Notes: a model not told the origin generated them from the letters alone. 64,000 nt of DNA from Lophius americanus (GCA_037951165.1 JBBDHG010000106.1:741001-805000), one strand, 5' to 3'; positions 35,960 to 47,890 are shown, numbered from the stretch's first letter. Numbers and translations: made by a program.

Positions 35960-36014
35960 ACACACAAGAGGCAAACACCTCTTGTGTGTTTGCTTTTTTA
36001 GCAAACACACAAGA
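35960..36014. other. Two overlapping perfect hairpins
   Basis: A 12 bp stem (35960-35971 with 35978-35989, 6-base loop) and a 15 bp stem (35980-35994 with 36000-36014, loop ttttt) share the arm around 35980-35989, so only one can form at a time. The function is unknown; it could be a decayed palindromic transposon. Confidence 0.75.
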
Positions 36015-36334
36015 ACCTTTTATTTATACTGTTATAGTAAGTTCGACCAGATGTGTGATGTGTGTTTGCAAAAAAAAAATACCCACCAACAATTGAATAA
36101 AAAATAAAAGTGACTTAGGCATTTTTTCTCTTACAAACATACAAACAAACATAACCAAGTTGTGTTACTTGTCTAACCTTAACCAAAGTCCCACTCAGGC
36201 TCTGTGGGAACTCATTTTCACTCTGTCTATTGATGAGGGAGGTTTTCATAGTAGGAGTGGGACACTCTTGGTAGCACCGGCTTCATCGTCCGCAAGTCAT
36301 TGAGTTTCCTGAGAGTCATTGAGTTTCCTGAGAG

Positions 36335-36998
36335 TCATTGGTAATGAGTCGGACCCAGCGGATCGGTCCTCTGGGGATACTGAGTCGTTGAGGAGGTCTT
36401 CCCAGTCAGACTCTGCCAAGTACTGGAGAGCCCTGGTCGGACTTTTCTACCTGGTGGGATGTTGGTGACACAGGCCCCAGAGAACTTGATGAAATCGTTG
36501 TGGTATAACTGGGGGACCTTGTATGTGGATGGATCCAAACGGGCGGTCTCAAAGATGACAACGTAATCACCCGGGGTAAGAACATCTTTCATGGCCGTTC
36601 ATGGAGTCACACTCTATTTGTGTTTGTATCCAGACATCTTTGATCTGTGGTGACACCATCCTTTAAGGCAGGACCTAGGTACGCGTTTGTGATGCTACAA
36701 CACCGGTTCTGACAGCTGCAGCCGTCACTGCTCTGGTCACTGAAGACCTTTTTGACGTTTGGGTTGTAGGACCGACTCAAGAGGGTTTATCACTGGATTC
36801 CTGTTTGTCCTTAGCTTCTTCAGCTTGAGCCTTTAACTTCATGTGAGTAGTAAGGGTGTCCTGATCTATTTTTCCTACCTTGGCGCCGACACTGACATCA
36901 CACTGGTCTCTGTCTGGTACGAACACTGAGTATTTCTGCTCATTTGCGCAGAAGGAACGCATTTCCTTCTGCGTCAAAAACCCCTGAGTCAAAGACAT
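36335..36998 (-). pseudogene. Unidentified protein-like remnant
   Basis: Read on the minus strand, an open stretch (36998 to 36777) contains KYSVFVPDRDQCDVSVGAKV and a charged Lys/Glu-rich tail. It continues after a stop with a Cys-rich piece (SSDGCSCQNRCC near 36735-36700). A second open stretch (36592 to 36335) contains TPGDYVVIFETARLDPS and FSGACVTNIPPGRKV. The composition looks like real protein rather than chance, and all pieces are on one strand within 700 bases. Stops between them and the lack of clear splice sites suggest a pseudogene or transposon ORF. I do not recognise the family. Confidence 0.4.
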
Positions 36999-38165
36999 GA
37001 CTTCGGCCGTTTGTGATTTAGGAATGTAACAAGCATTCTGACAGGCTGAGCGGTGAATCAGCAGTTTTAGGAAACTACAGTTAGGCAGATTTCATAATTG
37101 GGCCAAAATATGACTTAGGCAATAATGCTATGAGGCTAAAGATATGCAGACACAACTCTCCCTAATTCTACAAAAATAACCTTCAGAGAAAATTTTTCAG
37201 ATCATCTCATAATCTCCTTCATCCAAATATCTCGTCTTCTTTTAAGAAATCGTACCACTACCTCTGCTAAAATCACCTTTTATCGAGGATTTCTCCACTT
37301 ATTGTTCCAGTCTAAGACGCCTCATCAGTCCTCACTGGATCGGACTGCACTCGATGCTGAACGCCTCCAGCACTCAGAGCCGGCACCACTCTGTATTCAG
37401 ACGTTTGGAGTTTTTCTCTCCTGCCAGAATGTTCTGAGCCAAATCATTATTAGAGTGTGAAGCAGCAGCTGCCTCCAACTAATCCTCAATGTTTCACGCT
37501 GAGTCTCAGACGTTTGAAAGTGAACTCTTCCTCTGGCAGCTTCTCACCGTTAATCCAGGAAAACATGTCAGCCGGAACCTCCAGACCCGACTTCCTGCAA
37601 TCCGGGCCCTGAAGCCAACTGAGCAGGAAGCAAACGTTGATTCAGTCTCAGGAGCTGTGAGAACCGGATCATCCACCAACAGAACGACACAAAGTTCTGG
37701 TTCTTTGCCGGTGAGAGTTTTGACAAGATTGACAGGATTGGGCTTCTTTGAAGTTTTTATAGCAAATTTTTCTCTTCCATCAACACTTTACACACGGAAC
37801 CAAACGGATCTTCACATTCACCTCATTATTAATTGAGTCGTCAGTCACTTCATCCTGATGACATCATGTAAACAACCTGCTTCTGCTGCCGACTGAACAG
37901 AACCTTGCTTCAACACACCCTGCCGAGCTGCTCGACCTCAGAACCATCAAGAACCCAGTGTGACATGAAAACTATGTGAGTCCAAAGAGGTTCTACATCA
38001 CTACTGTCTGCAGAGTCATGAATGTAATTGTTACACTCTCGTTGTAAAATTGGTTCTGATCAGTTTTCCCCTCTGTGTTGAAAACGTCCCGGTGCTGTGA
38101 TATAACGGGTCTCATAATAGTCCAGATGCAACGGGTCTCACAATAGTCCAGATACAACGAGTCTT
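36999..38165. other. No supported gene
   Basis: Short open frames only. A short tandem duplication with acgggtctca lies at about 38104-38145. Confidence 0.42.
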
Positions 38166-38268
38166 GATCAATCAATCAATCAATCTTTATTTATATAGCG
38201 CCAATTCACAACAACAGTTGTATCAAGGTTCTTTCCAGAAAGAGCAGGTCTAGACCAAACTCTTTAGT

Positions 38269-39236
38269 AACAGACAGTAATCCAGTAACATGCATTAATC
38301 CAGTAACATACATTAATCCAGTAACATGTATTAATCCAGTAACATGCATTAATCCAGTAACATACATTAATCCAGTAACATGCATTAATCCAGTAACATG
38401 CATTAATCCAGTAACATGTAATAATCCAGTAACATATATTAATCCAGTAACATGCATTAATCCAGTAACATGTATTAATCCAGTAACATATATTAATCCA
38501 GTAACATGCATTAATCCAGTAACATATATTAATCCAGTAACATGCATTAATCCAGTAACATATATTAATCCAGTAACATGTATTAATCCAGTAACATGCA
38601 TTAATCCAGTAACATGTTATAATCCAGTAACATGTATTAATCCAGTAACATGCATTAATCCAGTAACATGTATTAATCCAGTAAAATGTATTAATCCAGT
38701 AACATGTATTAATCCAGTAACATTTATTAATCCAGTAACATGCATTAATCCAGTAACATGCATTAATCCAGTAACATGTATTAATCCAGTAACATGTATT
38801 AATCCAGTAACATGTATTAATCCAGTAACATGCATTAATCCAGTAACATGTATTAATCCAGTAACACGTATTAATCCAGTAACATGCATTAATCCAGTAA
38901 CATGCATTAATCCAGTAACATGCATTAATCTAGTAACATGCATTAATCCAGTAACATGCATTAATCCAGTAACATGCATTAATCCAGTAACATGCATTAA
39001 TCCAGTAACATGCATTAATCCAGTAACATGTATTATCCCAGTAACATGCATTAATCCAGTAACATGTATTAATCCAGTAACATGTATTAATCCAGTAACA
39101 TGTATTATCCCAGTAACATGCATTAATCCAGTAACATGCATTAATCCAGTAACATGCATTAATCCAGTAACATGCATTAATCCAGTAACATGTATTATCC
39201 CAGTAACATGTATTAATCCAGTGACATGCATTAAAG
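38269..39236 (-). repeat. Minisatellite in the LINE 3' UTR, 18 bp x about 53
   Basis: The unit is aatccagtaacatgcatt on the plus strand, with variants at one or two positions (tgtatt, tatatt, tacatt). The minus-strand frame stays open for up to 204 codons as a V-T-G-L-M-H repeat, because 18 is divisible by three. This has no evident biological meaning. Confidence 0.97.
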
Positions 39237-39576
39237 TTAGAGGGATGTATAAAGAGGGACAGTGAGAGAGGAAGAGAGAAAAGCTCAGTGCATCATGGGA
39301 GATCCCCTAGCAGTCTAAACATATAGCAGCATAGCTAAGAGCTAGCTTATGCCAGCCTTAATTATAAACGTTATCATAAAGGAAAGTTTTAAGCCTACTT
39401 TTAAATGTAGAGGGTCTCTGCCCCCCGAACCCAGATTGAAGATGGTTCCACAGGAGAGGAGCCTGATAGCTGAAGGTTCTGACTCCATTCTACTTCTGGA
39501 GACTCTTGGACTACCAGTAACCCTGCATGCTGGGAGCGCAGAGTTCTGATTGGACAGTATGGAACTATGAGCTCCT

Positions 39577-40235
39577 TCAGATACGTTGGTTCTGACCGTT
39601 AAGGGTTTTGTACGTGAGCAGAAGGATTTTGAATTCGATTCTAGATTTTACTGAGAGCCAATGAAGGGAAGTTAATACAGGAGAGATATGTTCTCTTAAC
39701 CTGGTTCTGGTTCTGGTCAGCACACGTGCAGCAGCGTTCTGGATCAGCTGGAGGGTCTTCAGAGACTTATTGGGACTACCTGCTAGTAGGACATTACAGT
39801 AATCCAGCCTGGAAGTAACAAATACATGAACCAACTTTTCTGCATCTTTTAGAGACAGAATGTTCCGTATTTTATAAATATTACACAGATGAAAGAAGTC
39901 CTAGAAATCTGTTTTATGTGGGGGTCAAAGGTCATGTCCTGATCAAAGATAACTCCCAGGTCCTCACCGTGGTGCTGGAGGTCAAGGTCATACCATCCAG
40001 AGTAGATATATCATCAGATCAAATGTTTCTAAGGTGTTTGGGTCGAAAGACAATAACTTCACTTTTATCTGAATTTAATAAGAAGAAGTTTCAGGTCATC
40101 CAGGTCTTAATGTCTTTGAGACACGCCTCTAAATTATATAAGTGACTAGATTCACCTGGTTTCATTGATAAGTACAATTGTGTGTCATCTGCGAATGTGA
40201 GCAAAACATCGGAATAATTTATAACATGTGTTGAC
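39577..40235 (-). pseudogene. L2-like LINE reverse transcriptase fragment
   Basis: The palm motif FADDTQLYLS is encoded on the minus strand at 40195-40166, and ACLKDIKTWMT follows. A second open stretch, 39834-39577, reads VTSRLDYCNVLLAG, LQLIQNAAARVLTRTR and SLHWLSVKSRIEFKILLLTY. These are the conserved C-terminal blocks of L2-type ORF2 proteins. A frameshift and a degraded segment lie between the two. Everything upstream of the palm is missing. Confidence 0.9.
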
Positions 40236-41142
40236 CGATAATTTAGGTGAGGGTCCAACAGAGTCAGTACCAGCCATGCCTGTGGAGGCGGAGCCAAACA
40301 AAAACCCAAAACAGAGGAACTCTCTCAGTCTGGAATTAAGTGTGTAAATCACTTTAAAGTTACCCACTATACTTATTATTCACTTTCCCCTTAGCCACAG
40401 AGCCAAAGCCTCCACCCCACCTGCTCCAGAACCTTCTGCCAGCCCACCTGGGCCCACTCAAGCCGGGCTTCAATGTCAGCTGCTGCAGGTTCTGTTGGAG
40501 AAACAAAATACTGTAAAAACTGAGAGACCAGCGTCGTTCAGTGACGGAGATCATTCCGGGCTGTTGTTTGTTTCTGCAGCTATAATTGAACATCAGAACT
40601 TTGGGTTTTGCGTATAATATATTTAAATTCTGTGGATTCGTCTGAAAGCAGAGCAGCTGATTTACTGAAGGTTTAATGTTAATGTTCTGATCCGATTCTA
40701 CGGTTTGAAGTGGAACAAACTCTCCTTAGCAGTCACCAGTCATCTGGTACCGTCAGCCTCGTAGTAAGTGTGAGGTTTTATTGGACCACAGTGTTGGTGG
40801 TTACTCGGGTCTGAGAATTGAGACCTTTAGATGTTTGTTCCTCATTAACTCACAGTTTGATCTGATTTCATGTTTGTGTGTTGGTTCTATTCTCATTTGT
40901 ATGCTTCAGTTTGGTCTTTAGTGGAATAGCAGCTGTTCTTGACAAGAGTCTCATGGAAACATTTCATGAACACATTCCTGAAGGATGATAAATATAATTG
41001 AAGAAGCTTAAAGACGATTGGTTCTGATCAAGCTGATTCTATGATCCAACGCTCCTCAGAAGAAACACTGGACAACTGTTAGTGTCATTTTCTCTGAGGC
41101 GGGCAGCAGCTTCATCACCCCTTATCAAATCGGCGTTTGCTG
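40236..41142. other. No supported gene
   Basis: Unique-looking sequence, nothing recognised. Confidence 0.42.
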
Positions 41143-42158
41143 ACCACCACCATCATCATGTCTGCTGGGACAGGATCAAACCCTCGGTCCCAGACCACCA
41201 CCATCATCATGTCTGCTGGGACAGGATCAAACCCTCGGTCCCAGACCCCCACCATCATCATGTCTGCTGGGACAGGATCAAACCCTCAGTCCCAGACCAC
41301 CACCATCATCATGTCTGCTGGGAGAGGATCAAACCCTCAGTCTCAGACCCCCACCATCCTCATGTCTGCTGGGACAGAATCAAACCCTCAGTCCCAGACC
41401 CCCACCATCATCATGTCTGCTGGGACAGGATCAAACCCTCGGTCCCAGACCCCCACCATCATCATGTCTGCTGGGACAGGATCAAACCCTCAGTCCCAGA
41501 CCACCACCATCATCATGTCTGCCGGGAGAGGATCAAACCCTCAGTCCCAGACCCCCACCATCCTCATGTCTGCCGGGAGAGAATCAAACCCTCAGTCCCA
41601 GACCCCCACCATCATCATGTCTGCTGGGACAGGATCAAACCCTCAGTCCCAGACCACCACCATCCTCATGTCTGCTGGGAGAGGATCAAACCCTCAGTCC
41701 CAGACCCCCACCATCCTCATGTCTGCTGGGAGAGGATCAAACCCTCAGTCCCAGACCACCAGCATCATCATGTCTGCTGGGAGAGGATCAAACCCTCAGT
41801 CCCAGACCCCCACCATCCTCATGTCTGCTGGGAGAGGATCAAACCCTCAGTCCCAGACCACCACCATCATCATGTCTGCTGGGAGAGGATCAAACCCTCA
41901 GTCCCAGACCCCCACCATCATCATGTCTGCTGGGACAGGATCAAACCCTCAGTCCCAGACCCCCACCATCATCATGTCTGCTGGGAGAGGATCAAACCCT
42001 CAGTCCCAGACCCCCACCATCATCATGTCTGCTGGGACAGGATCAAACCCTCAGTCCCAGACCACCACCATCCTCATGTCTGCTGGGAGAGGATCAAACC
42101 CTCAGTCCCAGACACCCACCATCCTCATGTCTGCTGGGACAGGATCAAACCCTCCGTC
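41143..42158 (+). repeat. Minisatellite, 51 bp x 20
   Basis: The unit begins accaccaccatcatcatgtc and continues tgctgggacaggatcaaacc and ctcagtcccag. Units start every 51 bases from 41143 to 42112 without indels. Variable sites (accacc/accccc, catcat/cctcat, gacagg/gagagg, ctcagt/ctcggt) are shuffled between units. Two plus frames stay open for 366 and 401 codons; one reads as a His-rich repeat D-H-H-H-H-H-V-C-W-D-R-I-K-P-S-V-P. I treat the open frames as array artefacts, since no promoter, exon or domain context supports translation. Confidence 0.97.
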
Positions 42159-43002
42159 GTCAGCTGGGCTCGGTGGAGCTGATAACAGTCGCTCTGAAGC
42201 AGCAAACTGGAACCATTTCAGTTTCGCTCAGTGGATCAGATCATCCTCCTCTGGTCCACAGACAACCTCTGACTGGGGGGTTCTGCTGGGTTCTTGTGGG
42301 TTCTGGAGGGTTCTGCTGGGTTCTGGTTGGCTGTGGGATTAATCCCATTAAACAATCAGAGCAGTAAAGTGAATGTGGCGGCCCAGAAGAGATGGGATGA
42401 AACCAGACGCTGTGTCTCTGATGAAGATCTGGTTGATCCATCAGCGATGATGAGGGGGGTGAATACAGGAGGACCTCCACTGTCCTAATGTACGGCGCCA
42501 CCTCCCTGTCAGGAGGAGCAATGACAGAGCAGGTAACGCATGGAGAGGTCAGAGGTCAAAGTCATTCTTAGAGATAGACTACATTAATCCGCCATAACAT
42601 TATAAACACTGACAGGGTAAGTCAGAATAACATCAGCTAAAAAAACCTCCACCTCGCTGTAAAAATGAAATGACTAGAAGAAAACTTCTTTAGTGCATCA
42701 TTTCGGTCCGCTAGGAAATATCAATATCAATAAATCAATAATTAATGACCACATGAATGCTTTTTATAAAAAAGAAGCCACAGAAATAAATCTTCAGATG
42801 AACTGTTCAACCGTCAACATGTTTAAAAACATTCTATCCAACTTCTTCACATATTTAAAGTTGAACCTGTGACTGGATGTGGGCCGGACAGAACCCAACA
42901 TCTCTGAGCGTCCCACAGTCATCACAGTGTCTCAGCAGCTTCAAACACCTGGATCTGCTGGTCACATGGAGAAACAAACACCCATAATCCAGACAGCACC
43001 CA
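42159..43002. other. No supported gene
   Basis: A short GGTTCT-rich direct repeat (gggttctggagggttctgct) lies near 42280-42330; otherwise nothing recognised. Confidence 0.42.
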
Positions 43003-44361
43003 TGGGTGGGGGTCAATAACAACAGGATCAACTCAGCAAGATTAGATAGAGTTTACATTTCTATGACCCTCAGCTCCAGGATTTCACACAGCAGCATAAG
43101 TCCCGTTGGGTTTTCTGACCACCACCTCGTTAGCCCGGACCGGGTCATCTCACCAGGTAAGAGGGTTAGGTCATGCTGGTCCTTTAACAACAAGCTGCTA
43201 CAAGATCGTATCTTCTGTCAGAAGTTTGAGGATTTCTGGCAGCAATGGAAAAGTAAAAGAACTGATTTTAGCTCTTTGAAGATGTGGTGGGAGGTTGGAA
43301 AGGCCCAAATCCGTGTGTTCTGCCAACAGTACACCTCCCTTTCCACGGTTAAAACAAGGACAGCTATTGAGGAGCTTGAAGCTGACATAAGAAAAACTGA
43401 AGCAGGTTCACTAAGTGACTCAGATCCCAACACGAGTCACCTGCTCCGGGAAAAAAGGAGGGCTTTGAGCTCTTTCCTAAAGGAGAGAGTAAAGGGGGCG
43501 CTAGTCAGGTCTGGATTCCTCCAGTTGAAGGACATGGATGCCCCTAGTCCTTACTTCTTCAAGTTGGAGAAAACGGTGGCACAGAGGAAGCAGATGACCT
43601 GCCTTCAGCTACCTGGGGGGAAAGTGACCACCAATCCAGCGGAGATGAGGCAGCATGCAATGGAGTTCTACAGCGACCTTTTCCAGGCGGAGCAGGTTTC
43701 AATGGAGTGTGGAGAGGAGCTTCTGGAGGGCCTTCCTCAGCCCAGCCAAGGTGAGAAGGCTGCTCTGGAGTGTGAGCTGACTCTGGATGAACTAACTATT
43801 GCAGTCAACCAGATGTCATCAGGACGAGCACCAGGGATTGATGGACTCTCAACGGACTTCTTCAAACACTTTTGGAATATCCTTGGGCCTGACCTGCATG
43901 AAGTTCTTTTGGAATGTTCCAATGCAGGATCTCTCCCTGTCTCCTGCCAGCGAGCAGTTCTCTCACTGCTGCCAAAAAAAGGAGATCTGGCTCTGTTAAA
44001 GAACTGGAGGCCAGTCGCGCTCCTATGTACTGACTATAAGGTGCTTTCCAGAGCCTTGGCAAATAGGCTAAAGGGCATTTTGGAAATAATTATACATACA
44101 GACCAGACTTATTGTGTGCCTGATAGGTCAATTATGGACAATATTTTTTTAATTCGCGACTTAATTGATCTGTCAAAAATGTCTGATGTAAATGTTGGGA
44201 TTGTTTCTCTGGATCAGGAGAAAGCGTTCGACAGGGTGGATCACTCTTATTTTTTTTCAACACTCAGGGCGTTTGGTATTGGTGATGGTTTTCTTTCTGG
44301 GGTAAAGTTACTGTATGAAGGTGCACAGTGTCTGGTGAAGATGGGAGCAGGGCTGAGTTGA
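43003..44361 (+). pseudogene. Tx1-type LINE ORF2 fragment with a long uninterrupted frame
   Basis: The frame is open for 451 codons from 43006. It starts inside the C-terminal part of the AP-endonuclease domain (RLDRVYIS near 43042-43065 and the catalytic SDHHLV block near 43117-43134). It runs through a charged linker and then into reverse transcriptase motifs: SGRAPGIDGLSTDFFKHFW near 43819-43875, NWRPVALLCTDYKVLSRALA near 44002-44061, QTYCVPDRSIMDNIFLIRDL near 44107-44166, and the first palm motif LDQEKAFDRVDH near 44209-44244. It stops before the YxDD motif, so it is truncated on both sides and cannot encode an active polymerase. The order and wording of these motifs match the Tx1 group of L1-related LINEs. 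The ATG at 43006 is not a natural start. Confidence 0.92.
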
Positions 44362-44512
44362 GATGCTTAGTGACTCAGTGACTAGTGAGCAGTGTCATAG
44401 TTCAAGATGGAGGGAGGATGTAACTAAGAACAAATGTGACCTGACCTCCACTCAGTGGGTTGTCCTCTTCCTGGTGGGGGATGAGTGTGACCCGGGACCT
44501 CATTCATCCAGT
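44362..44512. other. Unassigned spacer
   Basis: A short stretch between the LINE fragment and the next array, no feature seen. Confidence 0.4.
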
Positions 44513-44750
44513 ACCCTCAGCCAGAAACCCCAGCCTTCATACAGAGCCTTCAGCCAGAACCCCCAGCCTTCACACAGAACCCTGAGCCAGAACCCACCGC
44601 CTTCATACAGAACCCTCAGCCAGAACCCCCAGCCTTCACACAGAACCCTGAGCCAGAACCCCCCGCCTTCATACAGAGCCTTCAGCCAGAACCCCCAACC
44701 TTTACGCAGAACCCTGAGCCAGAACCCCCAACCTTTACGCAGAACCCCTC
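44513..44750 (+). repeat. Minisatellite, 33 bp x 7
   Basis: The unit begins accctgagccagaaccccca and ends gccttcatacaga. Units start every 33 bases. Two alternating subtypes (ccctcagcc/ccctgagcc with catac/cacac) suggest growth in 66 bp steps. Confidence 0.94.
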
Positions 44751-45234
44751 GCACAAAGTTCAAAGGTATGAATTCAAATTATTGTATTGGTATATCAGTA
44801 TATAAACATAAAACACATGGGGGGTAGAAGAAAAAAAAGAATCAGGTCTTCATCTTCGTCATCATCACGAATCTACATAATGACGTTTAGGCTGAACTGA
44901 TCTTCTGGAAATAGTCCTAAATCTTACTGCTGCTCACTAACTGTCACCTCTTCTCTCCACCCAGCCTCCACTCCTCTGCCAGATCTTCATTGTGTGTCTC
45001 ATCAGCTTCATTCCTCTGAACATCAGCCATGTCCTTGAACAACATTTCAAGGACATTCAAATCTCAGCCTCAATTCAAACCCATAATCTACAATCACTTT
45101 AACATGTCAGTAGTTATCTCGTTCAGATTCAATTTCATTTTTTTCCCTCGTTTAATCTGTCTGCATTTATATTAACGGTTACACCGAGACTGGTTTGATC
45201 TCGCAGCAGACAGGTGTTAATTCTGTGTGTGTGA
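44751..45234. other. No supported gene
   Basis: No feature recognised. Confidence 0.42.
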
Positions 45235-45780
45235 GTGAGAGTGTGTGGCGACACCAGCCCACGTCGAAGGAACACCTATTTCTCTTCAGAGCAGCTGTCA
45301 ATCATTGTGTGTGAAACACAAAGACTAAACGAGACAAACGGGGACAAGAGGACAGGCAGTAACGAACAGACAAGACTTAAGTTCATGTTCTCTACACGCC
45401 TATGCCGGCCAGAACCAAACACAGAGCCGTGAGGTTGGCCACAAATACTGGATCAGCACACACTGATGGGCCCAACTGACAATGAAGATTGGGCCGAGTG
45501 TTTACTCATGTGTTGGGTCAAGATCTTTCACTACCAGGGCAAAATACACCACCCAACCAACACCACCGTAACGTCCATGCCCAACCCCGGAGGCATGAGA
45601 TAAAAGAACCACAACAGTCCATGTCCCAAAATACCACGAGAACGGTTCCCCTCAGGAACCAATATAAACAGCTAGAGAACCTAGGGGGGACAGCGAAACA
45701 GCCACAGTCCACCCCGCTCCCTAAAATGGGCCAGGCACCACAAGACATGCCCATCCTAATTTAGTGAATAACCCCACCAC
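45235..45780 (+). other. Protein-like stretch of unknown origin
   Basis: Three partly overlapping plus-frame pieces have a composition unlike the neighbourhood, being rich in Asn, Gln, Pro and Thr. Examples are LKFMFSTRLCRPEPNTEP at 45379-45432 and GPTDNEDWAECLLMCWVKIF near 45470-45530. They look like one protein broken by frameshifts, possibly a transposon gag-like or structural ORF. No domain is recognised, so this is only a candidate. Confidence 0.25.
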
Positions 45781-47639
45781 CTGTTTATAAACGGATATTT
45801 CATCCGACCAGATTCACCAAGTCTCAGATTGGATACCTAATCTTCAGAATCTCCCAGTTAAAAACCAACTAGGTGGGGATGAGAAGAAGAGAAATTTCCC
45901 TTCATAATCAGTTTACGGACCCTTCACCCGTGTTTATGCCTCTACTGCTAGTTTTTTACCGCCCATCTGGTTACATGTGTTGCATTGGAAAGTATTAAAA
46001 GCTAATTGTAGCTGTGGAGATCCCTGTTCAGTGAGGCTGTAGAGCAGAACACCACAGTGTCCTCAGCGTAAAAGTGAAAGTTTGCGCTGAATAAAGGCCC
46101 AGTGGGCCGTGTAAAACTGTTAAACAGGAATAATAATGAGATCAGGAACGGTCATGTCATGAGTGAATTACATCAGTATGGAACTTCTCCATGATGGAGG
46201 TTAGAGGTCATGATTAACTGAGTGAATCTTTACACCCTTCTATGCTGCTGGTTATAAGTTTGAAAACCTTTCTTAAATCTCCAGACACATCCCACATCAT
46301 GTCCACCTTTATCTCCACAGATCCTCTAAACCTGATCCACCATCTTTAATGTCTGAGCCTTAAATGTGTCTTTTCATTAAAACACCACGGACGGAGTCAT
46401 CCTCACCTCTCTGTCACATGATGAAGAGCCTCTCCCTCGCTGCTGTGTACACCAGGAAAGAAGAAGGAAGGCTGAAACATCTCCTGCTCCCAGATGAATC
46501 ACCTGTTCATCCTTTCATAATGAATCAGCCCATAAAGAGAGGGAACAAAGGGAAAGTAAGAGGCAGCATCCTTTGAATCCAGCGAGGTAATTAACATGCC
46601 TCCCTCCACCTGGAACATCACAACTCTCTCCAAATAATTGCCTCTCCCACCCACGGGTGCCCGGCGCTTCTGTTTGTCTGTTTACCCCCAGAAAGGTAAG
46701 AATGAGTGAGTTATATTTAGAGCCTGGTTTCACTTCAAAGGCTTCAAACAGCCTCGTGAAGGAAAAGTGAAATAGTAACACAGTGTGTAGAACTTCACTA
46801 CACACTCTGACAGACATGATATGATGGACACGGACAAGGACACGTTCTGATCCTCTGATGAGGACGGGGGGGCGCAGCAGGTAGCGGTAGGTCTCCGCTG
46901 GAGAGACATTTATATTAAAGGAACAATCTGACAATCAGAACGTGTAAGGATTCATTTACATTGATGCACCTGACACAACAGACCGATACAACACCTGAAT
47001 TATCCACCTGTCCATCTCATGATCAATCTTCAGCAGCTCCTCTCCCCCAACCTGAAGGTGACGCTCCCCTGATTCCCCGCAGAGAACCGATGCCTCAGAT
47101 TTGGAGGTTCTGACTCTCATACTGGCGGCTTTACACCCAGCTACAAAACCGAACCATTAACACCTGTTCTGTCAGATTCCCAATGCTGGAATTTCACTTT
47201 TTTATGCTTTTGGGGTTTAATCATACACTGTGAAAGAAAATGTTAATTATCTTGTAAAAATTTACTTTCTTCATGTGTGAAGCATCACTTCCTGTGTTTT
47301 AACCAAAAGCAGATCAGCATGACAAAAACGAAGCGCATTGAAACCGATTAAATGGATCTAGTAGATCCTGACTCCGGAGGAGGAGAGTGAAGTCTCTCCA
47401 CTGATCTCCACTTCACGCAGACTGACTTTCACCTTGCTGCCCAGCAGGTGTCACTGTTGAAGCATCATATAACTTTAAATAATGAATTTTTTACCAAGAG
47501 TTGGTAAAGGTTCACTTCAACCAATTACCCTTTTTATAGAGGAGGACCATCTTCGTCTGCCTCAGTGGACCAGCCTCCTCTGGTTGTATCACAACATCTC
47601 TGATGTATGGGGGGCCACAGTGGGTTCAGACCCACGAAC
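45781..47639. other. No supported gene
   Basis: Unique-looking sequence with short open frames (139 codons on the minus strand at 46515-46934, no domain). Confidence 0.42.
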
Positions 47640-47890
47640 ACCTGAGGGATTGTGGGTTCTCTCCGGTACTCCAGCGTCCCCCCACAGCCCAAAACCACCC
47701 ACCAAAGGTGATTTGGTGAGCGTAGGTGTGAGAGAGTGTGTGTTGTCTGTCTCTGTGTGTCGGCGCTGTGATGAACTGGTGACCCGTCCAGGGTAGACCC
47801 CGCCTCTAACCCAGGATGGTAAGAAGTATCAGCTGGGATAGGCTCCGGTCCCCCCATGACCCTGATCAGGATAGGAGGTTCCAGATGATG
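47640..47890 (+). mobile_element. AFC-like SINE, body and tail
   Basis: The sequence follows the well-known teleost SINE consensus. It contains gtgggttctctccggtactc, cccccacagcccaaaacca, a ggtgatttggtgagcgtagg stretch (normally attggtgactctaaattg), then acccgtccagggtagacccc and agctgggataggctccggtc. It ends in ccctgatcaggataggaggt. The tRNA-like head with its A/B boxes is not clearly preserved, so the copy is probably 5' truncated. Family naming is from memory of the AFC consensus. Confidence 0.75.

Larger units (their letters stand above)
38166..40235 (-). mobile_element. L2-like LINE, 5' truncated, with an expanded 3' UTR
   Basis: On the minus strand the element runs from a reverse transcriptase palm motif near 40195, through the C-terminal ORF2 block near 39834-39577, into a 3' UTR. 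It ends with ctatataaataaagattgat and a (TTGA)n tail at 38166-38187. This tail is typical of L2-type fish LINEs. The 3' UTR contains an 18 bp minisatellite of nearly 1 kb. Frameshifts break ORF2. Confidence 0.88.

Noticed and set aside
41143..42342. 366- and 401-codon open frames as a His-rich protein gene
   Set aside because: They come from a 51 bp tandem array; two plus frames are open at once and the flanks show no coding signature.
43003..44361. Functional reverse transcriptase gene
   Set aside because: Although open for 451 codons, it lacks the YxDD palm motif and all downstream parts, so it is a fragment.
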